61,350 nt of DNA from Aquisphaera insulae (lineage in GTDB: Bacteria > Planctomycetota > Planctomycetia > Isosphaerales > Isosphaeraceae), in NCBI RefSeq assembly GCF_011064615.1, contig NZ_JAALJH010000059.1, positions 1 to 61,350 on the forward strand, read 5' to 3'. Every line of letters begins with the position of its first letter. Position 1 is the stretch's first letter. The translations under genes and the position numbers were made by a program. This document shows positions 25,829-35,099 of this stretch, one piece after another. The notes beneath the pieces were generated by a model. It saw only the letters and a list, made by a program, of their open reading frames with translations, searched no databases and was not told where the DNA came from.

Positions 25829-28800
25829 ATGAGAAAGCTCAACCTCCCCTTCCTGCTCAGCCTGCTGGCGATCGCGGCCATCCTCGGGGTCACGACCTAC
25901 TTCGTGCACTCCTGGCAGGTGCGCCGACAGGTGGCCAACCTGCTCAATCGCGCCCGCCTTGCCGAGGAGGCCAGGGACCTGCCGAAGGCCGCCGACTGTC
26001 TGGTCCAGTACCTCAGCCTGAACCGCGAGGACGCCGAGACCTGGAAATGGTACGCGCGGATCCTCGACGAGAAGGATCGGGAGGTCGGCGCCAAGGAGCA
26101 GGTTTTCCTGGTTCATGAGCGAGCCCTCCAGTTCAATCCCGACGACGAGGCGCTCGAACGGCGTTGCGCCGATCTGGCGATGGAGCTGGTCCGGTACAGC
26201 GACGCCGAACGTCATCTCAAGAAGCTCTTGAGCCGAGCGGGCACCGCGGAGAAGCCCAGGGACAAGGCGGAGCTGGGGGAACTGCTCGGTCAGTGCGCCG
26301 TGGGAGGGACCCGGTTCGAAGAGGCGGAGTCGCTCTTCCGCCAGTCCATCAAGGACGATCCGGAGCGCGCATCGGCCTACTACAGCCTGGCCCGGCTCAA
26401 GGCCGGGAATCTTCGGCAACCGGAGACCGGTGCCGAGATCATCGGCGAGATGCGAGCCAGGAACCCCGAATCGGCCCGGGCTCTGGTCCTCGCCTGGAGG
26501 TTCAGGAGCGAGTTCCAGCCCCCCGCCGATCCGAAGGACATCGAGCAGGCCCTCGCGCGTGCGCCCCAGGATCCGGAAGTCCTGCTGGCAGCCGCCATCG
26601 CCAGCGAGGAGAAGGGCGATTTCAAGGCCGCCCGCTCCTACTGGAGCCGGGGGAACGCGGTCGAACCTGGCAAACCGGCGTTCGCCATCGGCCTCGCCAG
26701 GGCCGAGATCCGGGACCAGCGTCCCGATCAGGCCGAGGCGATCCTGCGGCAGGCTTACAAGGTGACCCCCTCATCCACCCTGGCCATCTTCCTGACCGAG
26801 GCCCTGATCCTTCAGGGCAAGATCGAGGGCGACGGGAATGCCGCCGAATGGATCGCCATGCTGCGGTCACGCGGCCTGGGGGACACCTACGCCCGCTATC
26901 TCGATTGCCAGGTCCTGGTCCGGCAACAGCAGTGGGAGAAGGCGATCGTCGAAATCCAGCGAGCGCGGGTCCTCCTGAAGGAAGATCCGGCCGTGATGGA
27001 ACAGCTCCACCTGATGCTGGCCCAGTGCTACCGCCAGGTCGGACGGGACGACGAGCAACTCCAGGCGCTCCAGCAGGCCTCCGAGGCCGGAGGGGCCTCC
27101 GACGCCGCGCGGCAGAACCTGGCCCAGGCCCTGGTCCGATCGGGCAAGGTCGATCAGGCGCTGGCCGTGCTCCGTCCGCTGGCCGACCGCCGGCCGGATT
27201 TGCAGGCCGAAGTCGTTCGACTCCTGATCCAGCAGACGCTCCGCCAGCCCCGCGACCGCCGGGACTGGACCGCGGCGGAAGCCGCCATGCAGCAGGCCGA
27301 GAAGGCCCGGCCGGCCGCGATCGAGGCGAACACGCTCCTTCGTGCCGACCTGCTCCTGGCCGAGGGCAAGCCGGACGAGGCTTCCTCACGACTCACGTCC
27401 GCCCTGGAGCGCGATCCGAAGAACACGCGGTATCGTCTGGCTCTGGCGCGGCTCGACGAACAGCGCGGCAAGCCCGACGCAGCCATGAGCCGGATCGACG
27501 CGGCCGAGAAGGAACTCGGGCCGGGACTGGAAATCCTCCTGGCGCGGCTCGACGCCCTGGCCCAGCGCGGCCCGGACGCCCGGCCTGCCGTCGCGCAGAT
27601 GGCGGAGGCCGGGAAGAAGCTCCCAGACTCCGACCAACCGGCCTTCCTGGAACGACTGGCGGGGACGGAATTACGTGTGGGCCAGCCCGAACTCGCCCGC
27701 CAGCACCTCCGCGAACTCGCGGCCATCCAGCCCGCCAGCGTCAGGACACGCCTGGCGCTCTTCGACCTGGCCCAGGAGGCGAACGACGTCTCCGAAGCCA
27801 CGAGCCTGCTCGAGCAAGTCCGCAAGCTCGAGGGTGAAGAGGGGACGACCTGGAGATATTGCCGGGCGATCTTGCTCCTGGGCCAGGCCCGGGTCGGCCA
27901 GGGATCGAGCGGGAACCCGGACCCTCGGATCACGGCCGATGTCGAGAACCTCGTGGCCGAGATCGCCAAGCGTCGTCCCAACTGGTGGGGCGCCCCCGTG
28001 ATCGAGGCCCAGGTCGCCGAGCTCCGGAATCAGCCCGACAAGGCCGCCCTCCACTACCAGCGCGCCGTGGGGCTCGGGAATGTCCAGTCCAACCTGATCC
28101 AGCGGCTGACCGCGCTCCTCTATCAGACCCAGCAGTTCGATCAGATCGACGCCCTGGGCCGAACGCTGGCCGACCGCGGCGTCATGCCGGGGGAGCTCGC
28201 GGTCATCGGGGCGCTCAACGCGCTCCGCCGCGGAGAGCTCGACCAGGGCGTCGCCCTGGCTCGCCAGATCTTCTCCGAGAATTCTCGCAGCCCCTTCGAG
28301 CTGCTTTTCCTGGGCCGCATTCTCCTGTTCGCGCAGCGAACCTCCGAGGCGGAGAAGCCGCTTAGTCGGGCCCTGGAACTGGCCCCACAGAACCCCGAGA
28401 ACTGGACCACCTTCGTGGAGCTGCTCCTGAAGGCCGGCCGCAAGTCGGAAGTCGCACCGCTCCTGGAGAAGGCCAAACTCGCCCTGCCCGCCAAGGATCG
28501 GCCCCTCACGCTCGCAGTCTGCCAGGCCATGGCCGACGACGACCAGAACGCGGCCGACAGCTTCAAGGCGGCTCTCGCGCTCCGGCCCGACGATGCCACC
28601 ACGCTTCGCCGGGCGGGCGAGTTCTACGTCAAGATCATGGACATGGAGAAGGCCAGGGAGGTCATGGCCCGGATCCTCGACCCCGCAACGAAGTCGCCCG
28701 AGGCCAACATCACCTGGGCGCGGCGGGTTCAGGGCCTCGTCGGCATGTCTTCCGGAGGTATTCCCCAGATCGACCAGGCCCTCGGCCTGATCGACCAGAA

Positions 28801-30013
28801 CCTGAGGGCCGACCCGTTCAGCTTCAAGGACCAGACCGCCCGCGCGATCCTCCTCTCCATGCGGCCGGGGCGCCGCGAAGAGGCGATCCGTGCGCTGGAA
28901 GCCCTGGACCGGAATCATCTCCTTGGGCTCAATGAACAATTCACCCTGGCGATGCTCCACGGCGCCGAACGCGACTGGGCGAAATGCCAGGCCAGGCTCC
29001 TCAAGATCCTGGAGCGATCCCGGGAGCCTCGCTATCTCGTTTACCTGGTGAGCATCCTCCTCGAGCAGGGCGACCTGGCCGCCGCGGAGAAGTGGCTCAG
29101 GGAACTGAAGCCCCTGCTCCCCGACAATCTTGCCGCGATCGAGCTCGAGGCCCGGGTGCTCAAGGCCCGCGATCGCGCCAGCGACGCCCAGTCACTGATC
29201 CGAACGTTCAGCGGATCACACCCCGACCAGGCCCTCGCAGTGGCCGACCTGCTGGAACGGCTCGGGATCCTCGACGAATCGGAGTCGACCCTGCGGCGAT
29301 TCGTGGCCGAGAAACCCGATGAGCCGACCCGGATACTCCCCCTCATCGGATTCCTGGCCCGCCGAAATCGCCTTGAAGAGGCCCTGCCCCTCTGCGACCA
29401 GGCCTGGAAGACCTGCCCTCCCGAGGCCGCTGGCGACGCCTGCATGACCGTCGCCTCGAGCCGGCAGGCGAGCGACGCCCTCCGCCGCAAGATTGAAACG
29501 GGAATCCAGGAGGCCCTGAAGCGAAAGCCGGGCGAGCCGAGGCTGCAGGTCAACCTGGCCCAGCTCTTCAGCCTGGGAGGGCGATTCGACGAGGCCGAAG
29601 CGACCTATCGGGACGTCCTCGCCCGGGAGCCGAAGAACATCGCGGCGCTCAACAACCTCGCCTGGCTGCTCGCCCTGCATTCGAAGAAGCCCCAGGACGC
29701 CCTGGGCCTGATCAACACCGCGATCGAGGCGGCGGGCGACGTGGTTCCCCTCCTGGACACCCGGGCCGCGGTCTATCTCCAGATGGAGCAGCCGGAGCCG
29801 GCCCTGAAGGACCTGAAAGCCGCCCTGGCCGTGAACCCACGATACCCGAGCCTTTCCTTCCACCTGGCTCAGGCGCATCGACAATCCAGGAACGCTCAGG
29901 AGGCGCGCAAGGCCTTTGAAACGGCGCGACAACTGAGCCTGACCCGTGAAACCGTGGACCCCCTGGAAAAGGAGACCTTTCGCCTGCTGGAGAGCGACGT
30001 GCAGGGGCCCTGA
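25829..30013 (+). CDS. Very long TPR protein, PEP-CTERM/EPS-locus type
   Basis: About 1,394 residues, nearly all tetratricopeptide repeats. One N-terminal membrane helix (FLLSLLAIAAILGVTTYFV, residues 6-24) anchors it, with the repeats predicted outside the cytoplasm. Repeats are clear throughout, for example ADCLVQYLSLNRED near the start and FDEAEATYRDVLAREPKNIAALNNLAWLL near the end. No catalytic motif was seen. Long TPR proteins occur in exosortase loci (PrsT-type), where they are thought to scaffold export (family knowledge). The ATG at 25829 precedes the hydrophobic segment directly; an in-frame start at 25778 adds a hydrophilic extension. The next gene starts 396 bp downstream, so the operon may end or pause here. 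Confidence 0.88.
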   Translation: MRKLNLPFLLSLLAIAAILGVTTYFVHSWQVRRQVANLLNRARLAEEARDLPKAADCLVQYLSLNREDAETWKWYARILDEKDREVGAKEQVFLVHERALQFNPDDEALERRCADLAMELVRYSDAERHLKKLLSRAGTAEKPRDKAELGELLGQCAVGGTRFEEAESLFRQSIKDDPERASAYYSLARLKAGNLRQPETGAEIIGEMRARNPESARALVLAWRFRSEFQPPADPKDIEQALARAPQDPEVLLAAAIASEEKGDFKAARSYWSRGNAVEPGKPAFAIGLARAEIRDQRPDQAEAILRQAYKVTPSSTLAIFLTEALILQGKIEGDGNAAEWIAMLRSRGLGDTYARYLDCQVLVRQQQWEKAIVEIQRARVLLKEDPAVMEQLHLMLAQCYRQVGRDDEQLQALQQASEAGGASDAARQNLAQALVRSGKVDQALAVLRPLADRRPDLQAEVVRLLIQQTLRQPRDRRDWTAAEAAMQQAEKARPAAIEANTLLRADLLLAEGKPDEASSRLTSALERDPKNTRYRLALARLDEQRGKPDAAMSRIDAAEKELGPGLEILLARLDALAQRGPDARPAVAQMAEAGKKLPDSDQPAFLERLAGTELRVGQPELARQHLRELAAIQPASVRTRLALFDLAQEANDVSEATSLLEQVRKLEGEEGTTWRYCRAILLLGQARVGQGSSGNPDPRITADVENLVAEIAKRRPNWWGAPVIEAQVAELRNQPDKAALHYQRAVGLGNVQSNLIQRLTALLYQTQQFDQIDALGRTLADRGVMPGELAVIGALNALRRGELDQGVALARQIFSENSRSPFELLFLGRILLFAQRTSEAEKPLSRALELAPQNPENWTTFVELLLKAGRKSEVAPLLEKAKLALPAKDRPLTLAVCQAMADDDQNAADSFKAALALRPDDATTLRRAGEFYVKIMDMEKAREVMARILDPATKSPEANITWARRVQGLVGMSSGGIPQIDQALGLIDQNLRADPFSFKDQTARAILLSMRPGRREEAIRALEALDRNHLLGLNEQFTLAMLHGAERDWAKCQARLLKILERSREPRYLVYLVSILLEQGDLAAAEKWLRELKPLLPDNLAAIELEARVLKARDRASDAQSLIRTFSGSHPDQALAVADLLERLGILDESESTLRRFVAEKPDEPTRILPLIGFLARRNRLEEALPLCDQAWKTCPPEAAGDACMTVASSRQASDALRRKIETGIQEALKRKPGEPRLQVNLAQLFSLGGRFDEAEATYRDVLAREPKNIAALNNLAWLLALHSKKPQDALGLINTAIEAAGDVVPLLDTRAAVYLQMEQPEPALKDLKAALAVNPRYPSLSFHLAQAHRQSRNAQEARKAFETARQLSLTRETVDPLEKETFRLLESDVQGP

Positions 30014-30409
30014 CGCGACCTGCCCGCGCCAACTTGTACGGTCACCGCGGAGACCCGGTCGTCCTCGACCGTCTCTCGCCGGAGGATCCTCGAGCGGGTC
30101 CTCGGCAATCACTTGATGGATGCGCACCTTTCCGATATCTTGTCATCCAATCCTTTCTTCTCCTTTCACCGAAGACCGAATGAGATCCAGGATGCTCGGA
30201 GAGGTGCGAGAACGCCATGGATGTGTCCGGCCCCTGCCGGCTCGTTCGCGACTCCGTCGGGCCGATCGGCCCGCAGGATCGAAACCCAAGGAGGCCCCGG
30301 AGTCCGCGTAAGGCTGTCTCCCGATTCGATGCCCGGCAGACGTTTGCCCGGGCGACCCGATCACGATTCTGATCCGGTTCCTTTCCCTTCTTCTGAGGAG
30401 AGTGATTCC
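30014..30409. other. Intergenic region before the PEP-CTERM pair
   Basis: 396 bp with no supported gene. It holds two pyrimidine-rich tracts (around 30150-30172 and 30378-30393) and a strong GAGGAG ribosome-binding site just before the first PEP-CTERM gene. An independent promoter for the pair is likely, but none was recognised with confidence. Confidence 0.4.
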
Positions 30410-31231
30410 ATGACACGCTTACGTCTGGCTGCCATGAGTGTGGCAGTCGTCCTGTTCAGCTCGTCGATCGCCTCGGCGGATCCGGTCAACAATGTAACCA
30501 ATACCTCGACTTCAGGCAGCCCAGGCTTGTCCGGCAGCATCACGGGCATCGCGAGCGACAACACCGTCCTCTACAACGGCGGGGTGTCCGCCTTAGCGTT
30601 CTCGACCCATACGACCGGAGGCTATGGCGGGGACTCTCAGATCCTCGTTGGGCAGAACTTCAGGACCTTTTGCATCGAGCTTACGGGCGGGCTGGTCGGT
30701 GACTCCAATACGGCGATCGAGACCGTCCCACCCGCTGCGGCTCCTCCGAACGGGTATGGCTATGTTCAAGGCGGAGCCGATGTGATCCTCCAGCGGGCCG
30801 CCTGGGTCATCTACAATGCCGGGAGCCTGCTTTCTGGGTACAGCGCCAACATCGTTGCCGCTGCAACCCAGCTCGCCGTGTGGGATATCATCTACGATGC
30901 CGGCACACTCGCACAGGGCGACGTGTCGAACTTCGGCAATGGTTCGACTGGTTTCAAGGTGAATTCCGGGTTCACCGAGGGCTCAGCGAGCGCGGTTACC
31001 CAGGCAAATGCCCTTCTGCTAGCGTCCTGGAACTCCGGGGACGTCAAGCTCGGTGAAGGAATCGTGTTCCGCCAGGGCATCACGTACAACCACACCACCG
31101 GCCAATACAGTAGTGCTGCCAATGGTCAGACGATCATGGCCGCCGTCCCCGAGCCCAGCACCTTTGCCATCGCCGGCGTGGGCGCCCTGGGCATGCTCGG
31201 CTACGGCCTGAAGCGGCGCAAGATCTCCTGA
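30410..31231 (+). CDS. PEP-CTERM protein with possible thioester (TQxA-like) domain, paralogue 1
   Basis: 273 residues: signal peptide (residues 1-23, VAVVLFSSSIASA core), a mainly Ser/Thr/Gly-rich domain, and a C-terminal PEP-CTERM signal (VPEPSTFAIAG, hydrophobic helix, KRRK tail). Cys88 in NFRTFCIEL and Gln154 in AATQLAVWDI are the most conserved sites with paralogue 2. In thioester adhesin domains a Cys in an aromatic-Cys motif bonds a Gln in a TQxA-type motif; the match here is suggestive, not proven. The ATG at 30410 has GAGGAG about 7 nt upstream; the open frame upstream to 30113 is low-complexity. Likely an exosortase substrate displayed with the polysaccharide. Confidence 0.87.
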   Translation: MTRLRLAAMSVAVVLFSSSIASADPVNNVTNTSTSGSPGLSGSITGIASDNTVLYNGGVSALAFSTHTTGGYGGDSQILVGQNFRTFCIELTGGLVGDSNTAIETVPPAAAPPNGYGYVQGGADVILQRAAWVIYNAGSLLSGYSANIVAAATQLAVWDIIYDAGTLAQGDVSNFGNGSTGFKVNSGFTEGSASAVTQANALLLASWNSGDVKLGEGIVFRQGITYNHTTGQYSSAANGQTIMAAVPEPSTFAIAGVGALGMLGYGLKRRKIS

Positions 31232-31508
31232 GCCCGCTTCCCTGGGCTCCCGGAAAACCTGACCAGATGACGACGGGACTGAACCCGTCCGACTGGTGGC
31301 CGGCCACGCTCCTCGCTTTCGAAAGAGGGCGAGGACTGCGCCGGCTGGTTCTTCGGATCATGACCTCGCCGGCGGGAAGGCCCCCCTGGGCGTAACGATG
31401 AGCCTGACGAGAGCGAAACCCTGATTCGCCCTGGCCACGTTCGACGGGCCCCCAAGGTCGCCCTTCCCTTCAGCCCAGTCCCATTCCGTCTTTCAGGAAA
31501 GGCTCCTC

Positions 31509-32462
31509 ATGCGGTGCTTGCTCCTGGCTGCCTCGAGCATGGCAGTCATCATCCACGGAGCGTCGGCCGCCTCGGCGGACCCAATCAACAACGAGACCCA
31601 GACGACAATCGGGACTGGCCTGACCGGCAAGATCACGGTCGTCACCGGTCTGGACAGAAAGGGCAATCCAATCTACCTCAAGACAAGTTCCGGCAAGGAC
31701 TTACAGAGTACAAGCGTGGCAGCCGAGGCGTTCTCGACCCGGACGACCGGCGGATACAGTTGGACCGTCGGAAAAACCACTTATACGAACGATCAAATCT
31801 ACATCGGTCAGACTTTCAAGACGTTTTGCATCGAGCTCTCGGGCCGGCTGACGGCGAGTGACGATTCCAATACGGCGATCGAGTCCGTCCCCACCGCGGA
31901 GACCGGTCCAAATGGAGTGGGTTACGTCCAGGGAGGTGCCACTGAGGTCCTCCAGCGTGCAGCCTGGATCGTTTCAAACGCCGAGAGCCTGCTGATGTCG
32001 CAAGGCATCACCAGCTCGGCCGTGGTCAACGCGGCGACCCAGCTCGCCGTCTGGGATATCCTCTACGATGCCGGCACGACCGCCAAGGGAAACGTCCTCT
32101 CGTTCAGCAACGGGACGAGTGGCTTCGAGGTGGATTCCGGGTACGGCCTGAATAACAAGCTCGGCACGGACCCGAAGAACCGGTACGACGTCACGCAGGA
32201 CGCCACGGCCCAGGCCAACTTCCTCCTGACCGCATCATGGGGCGATGGAAACGTCCAGATGGCTCGTGGGATTGTGTTCCGGCAGGGCGTCACCTACGAA
32301 CCCGGCAACAAGAAGGCCGATGACGACGGATACTATGTCAAGAAGGCCGGCCAGACGCTCCTGGCGGCCGTCGCCGTTCCCGAGCCCAGCACCTTCGCCA
32401 TCGCCGCTTTGAGTGCATGTGCCGTGCTCGGTTACGGGCTGCGTCGGCGCACAATCTCCTGA
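31509..32462 (+). CDS. PEP-CTERM protein with possible thioester (TQxA-like) domain, paralogue 2
   Basis: 317 residues, clearly related to the preceding gene across the whole length. Signal peptide residues 1-23; Cys107 in TFKTFCIEL; Gln178 in AATQLAVWDI; shared NTAIE, GVGYVQGGA and IVFRQGVTY blocks; C-terminal VPEPSTFAIA, hydrophobic helix and RRR tail. It carries a 30-residue-longer region before the Cys motif and an extra segment after the Gln motif. The two genes are adjacent and in tandem (277 bp apart), so a local duplication is likely. A strong terminator-like hairpin follows at 32532-32574. Presumed exosortase substrate. Confidence 0.87.
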   Translation: MRCLLLAASSMAVIIHGASAASADPINNETQTTIGTGLTGKITVVTGLDRKGNPIYLKTSSGKDLQSTSVAAEAFSTRTTGGYSWTVGKTTYTNDQIYIGQTFKTFCIELSGRLTASDDSNTAIESVPTAETGPNGVGYVQGGATEVLQRAAWIVSNAESLLMSQGITSSAVVNAATQLAVWDILYDAGTTAKGNVLSFSNGTSGFEVDSGYGLNNKLGTDPKNRYDVTQDATAQANFLLTASWGDGNVQMARGIVFRQGVTYEPGNKKADDDGYYVKKAGQTLLAAVAVPEPSTFAIAALSACAVLGYGLRRRTIS

Positions 32463-32531
32463 GCCCACAGCCGTGGCCTCCCCCTTTCCATCTGACCAGG
32501 GCGACGGGATCGATTCGCTCAAGAGGAAGTT

Positions 32532-32574
32532 CAGTCATGGCCCTCGCCCCCATCAGGGATGAGGGCCATGACTG
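32532..32574 (+). terminator. Intrinsic-type terminator after the PEP-CTERM pair
   Basis: Perfect 14-bp arms CAGTCATGGCCCTC (32532-32545) and GAGGGCCATGACTG (32561-32574) with a 15-nt loop, directly followed by TTTGAT. It lies 69 bp after the second PEP-CTERM stop. It could end the PEP-CTERM transcript or partly attenuate reading into the downstream sugar genes. Confidence 0.6.
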
Positions 32575-32695
32575 TTTGATTCGCGGATCTTCACGCGTCT
32601 GGGAAGCATGGACGTGGAGACACCGTCGCGGAGGATCACCCTCACTTCGTGACGACATCCTGCTCCCTTGACCGACATTCAAGGATGACGAGCCC

Positions 32696-34765
32696 ATGGG
32701 ACGAGGTGGCAACAGGATTCCTCCCCGACGAAAGCCCACTCCCAGTCCCTCTCAGGAGTCCATCCAGGCCACTCCCTCGCCCGCCGATCCGCCAGCAGCC
32801 CCGGCTCAACTCTCCCGTTGGAAGAAGCTCGCGTTCGCGACGGTCGCCGTGTCCGGGTCCCTCGCGATCCTGGAGTTTGCCCTCTGGGCCTGCGGGGTCA
32901 GGCCGGCCTATCTTCGCAACGATCCCTTCGCGGGATTCACCCCGAGATCGCCTCATTTTCAGATCAAGACCGAGGAGGACGTCGAGGTCGTCTCGGTCGT
33001 GCCGAGCAAGAGCGAAACGCTCAATCCTCAGCTCTTTGCACGCCACAAGAGCCCGGGAACGTACCGGATCGTCTGCCTGGGCGGGTCGACAACCTACGGC
33101 CGACCGTTCTTCGACCTCACGTCCTACCCCGGCTGGCTCCGCCAGTGCCTGGCGAAGGCCGACCCCACGTTCCGCTGGGAAGTCATCAACGCCGGCGCGA
33201 TCAGCTACGCCAGTTACCGCATCAAGGGCCTGATGGCCGAGCTTGCCCAGTATGAGCCCGACCTGTTCGTCATCGATGTCGGCCACAACGAGTTCCTCGA
33301 ACGACGCACGTACGCCGACGTCCTCAGGACCCCGCGCCTGATCCGCGAGGCCGCCGGCCTGATCAGCCAGACCCGGATTGGCGCGGTGGCCGAGCGCTCC
33401 CTGGAAGCGGTCGGATTGCTCAACCCGCCCCAGCTCGACCGCTCAACCGGGCTCACCGAGGAAGTCAGGCGGGTCCCGGTCTACGCGGTGGGCCCCGAGG
33501 CCTACCACCGCGACCCCGTTTTCCGCCGTCAGGTGCTCGACCACTTCGAGTCGGGCCTGAGGACGATGGTGGATCTCGCCCGAAGCGTGAAAGCTCGGGT
33601 CATCCTCGTCACTCCCGCCTCCAACCTCCGCGACTTCGCCCCGTTCAAGAGCGAGAATGAGCCTGGCCTGGCTCCCGACCGCCTGCGAGCATTCCACGAG
33701 GCCTATCAGCGCGGCCGTGACCTCCTCCGTGCCGGGAAACATGCCGAGGCCCTGACCGCCCTGGACGCCGCGCGTTCCATCGACGCTCGCCACGCCGACA
33801 TGAGCTTCCGGCGCGGGCAAGCCCTGCTCGCCCTCGACCGGCGTGACGAGGCCAGCGCCGCCTTTCTCGAGGCCCGTGAAGAGGATATCTGCCCATTCCG
33901 ATCCCTCACCGAGACCACCGAGATCATCCGCCGGGTGGCGAAAGATCTCGGCGTCCCGATCCTCGATTTCGAGGCGATCGCCGCCCGGGCCGCCGCCGAC
34001 GGGATCCCCGGTGACGACCTCTTCTACGATCATGTCCACTTCAAGCTCCCCGGCTCGCGGCTCATGGCACTCGAACTGCTTGACGCCCTCAAGGGACAGG
34101 GACTCCTCCAATCCTCCACGAAGTGGGGGCCATCGGCGATCGAGGAGGTGGGGCGATCCATCGAGGGGGCCATCGATGGCCCGCGTTACGCACATGAGCT
34201 CTACGCCCTTTCCGGGCTACTCCAGGGGCTCGGCCAGCTCGAGCAGGCCCTGAAACGGGTGACGGAGGGCCTCACGCTCAGCGGCGGTGACCTCGATGGC
34301 TATTGCCGGGCGGGCCAGTTGAGCGGCGAGCTTGGGGCCGTGGACAAGGCCACCGACTTCTACCGCCAGGCGTTGATGCGAAAGCCCGGCGCCCCCTGCG
34401 CCGAGGAGGGACTGGGCGCCCTCCTCCTGGACGGAGGACATCCCGGCGAGGCACTTGAACATCTGGCCGCCGCCGAACGGACCGAGCCGAACTCGCCCTC
34501 GATCCTGAATCGCCTGGGCGTCGCGAACGCCCTCCTGGGCCGACATGATGTTGCCGTGCAAAAGCTCCAGCGAGCCGCTCAGCTCAGCCCGAAGGACCCG
34601 GCGATCCACCGCAACCTCGGCCTGGCAGAGGAGCGGCGAGGGAACACGCGAGAGGCGATCGCGCACTATCGAGAGACCTTGCGGCTCAAACCCGACGATC
34701 CCGGAGCCGCTTCGAGCCTCAACCGCCTCGAAGCTCATGTCCGCGAGACGAATCGGCTGCCCTGA
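32696..34765 (+). CDS. SGNH-hydrolase-like protein with inserted and C-terminal TPRs
   Basis: A 689-residue membrane-anchored protein: Pro-rich N-terminus, one membrane helix (about 46-66), then an SGNH/GDSL-type domain. Catalytic-type motifs: Ser131 in CLGGSTTYG, Asn198 in DVGHNE, and Asp445/His448 in DHVHFKLPG. TPR-like hairpins (about 335-400) sit between the Asn motif and the Asp/His motif, inside the fold. More TPRs fill about 470-680. SGNH enzymes in polysaccharide loci add or remove acyl groups such as acetate (family knowledge), so glycan acyl modification is inferred. ATG 32696 is used; a ribosome-binding site is weak (AAGGATGACGAGCCC). It lies between the PEP-CTERM pair and the glycosyltransferases. 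Confidence 0.85.
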   Translation: MGRGGNRIPPRRKPTPSPSQESIQATPSPADPPAAPAQLSRWKKLAFATVAVSGSLAILEFALWACGVRPAYLRNDPFAGFTPRSPHFQIKTEEDVEVVSVVPSKSETLNPQLFARHKSPGTYRIVCLGGSTTYGRPFFDLTSYPGWLRQCLAKADPTFRWEVINAGAISYASYRIKGLMAELAQYEPDLFVIDVGHNEFLERRTYADVLRTPRLIREAAGLISQTRIGAVAERSLEAVGLLNPPQLDRSTGLTEEVRRVPVYAVGPEAYHRDPVFRRQVLDHFESGLRTMVDLARSVKARVILVTPASNLRDFAPFKSENEPGLAPDRLRAFHEAYQRGRDLLRAGKHAEALTALDAARSIDARHADMSFRRGQALLALDRRDEASAAFLEAREEDICPFRSLTETTEIIRRVAKDLGVPILDFEAIAARAAADGIPGDDLFYDHVHFKLPGSRLMALELLDALKGQGLLQSSTKWGPSAIEEVGRSIEGAIDGPRYAHELYALSGLLQGLGQLEQALKRVTEGLTLSGGDLDGYCRAGQLSGELGAVDKATDFYRQALMRKPGAPCAEEGLGALLLDGGHPGEALEHLAAAERTEPNSPSILNRLGVANALLGRHDVAVQKLQRAAQLSPKDPAIHRNLGLAEERRGNTREAIAHYRETLRLKPDDPGAASSLNRLEAHVRETNRLP

Positions 34766-35099
34766 GATGAGCCATCGGGCACGAAATGGTGAAAATCACA
34801 CACGATGCCTCCCTCAGTCGCCTCCCGTCATCAAGACGATGAAAACATGAGACCAGGATCGCATTGCGTTCGTCTTGCGTGCACAATACCATCATGGCCA
34901 GGGATTGCGGTTTTCCTCGTAGCGGCTCTTCTCGGTTGAGACTTTCGAGGTCTCATTGAGAGAAAGCGGGCTCGATGCGAACCGCCCGCTGGTCCGGTAT
35001 GACGGCGAGAAGGGTGTAACTGCAACCCACGGGGACGGAGTCTGCCCGGGAATGGCATCGGAACGCACCCGGGCCTGATCAGATTCTCAAGGCCGTATC
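34766..35099. other. Intergenic region with short repeat before the glycosyltransferases
   Basis: 334 bp with no supported gene. It contains a small inverted repeat GAGAC-N7-GTCTC near 34938-34954 and a repeat copy at 35020-35047 also found at 20406-20433. A promoter for the glycosyltransferase block may lie here but was not recognised. Confidence 0.4.
35020..35047. repeat. Short repeat copy (second at 20406-20433)
   Basis: The sequence TGCAACCCACGGGGACGGAG followed by TCTGCCC matches the segment beginning near 20406 (TGCAACCCACGGGCACGGAG, then TGTGCGC) with only a few differences. Both copies lie in intergenic leaders inside the polysaccharide locus and both follow an AAGGGT-type stretch. 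Confidence 0.55.
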
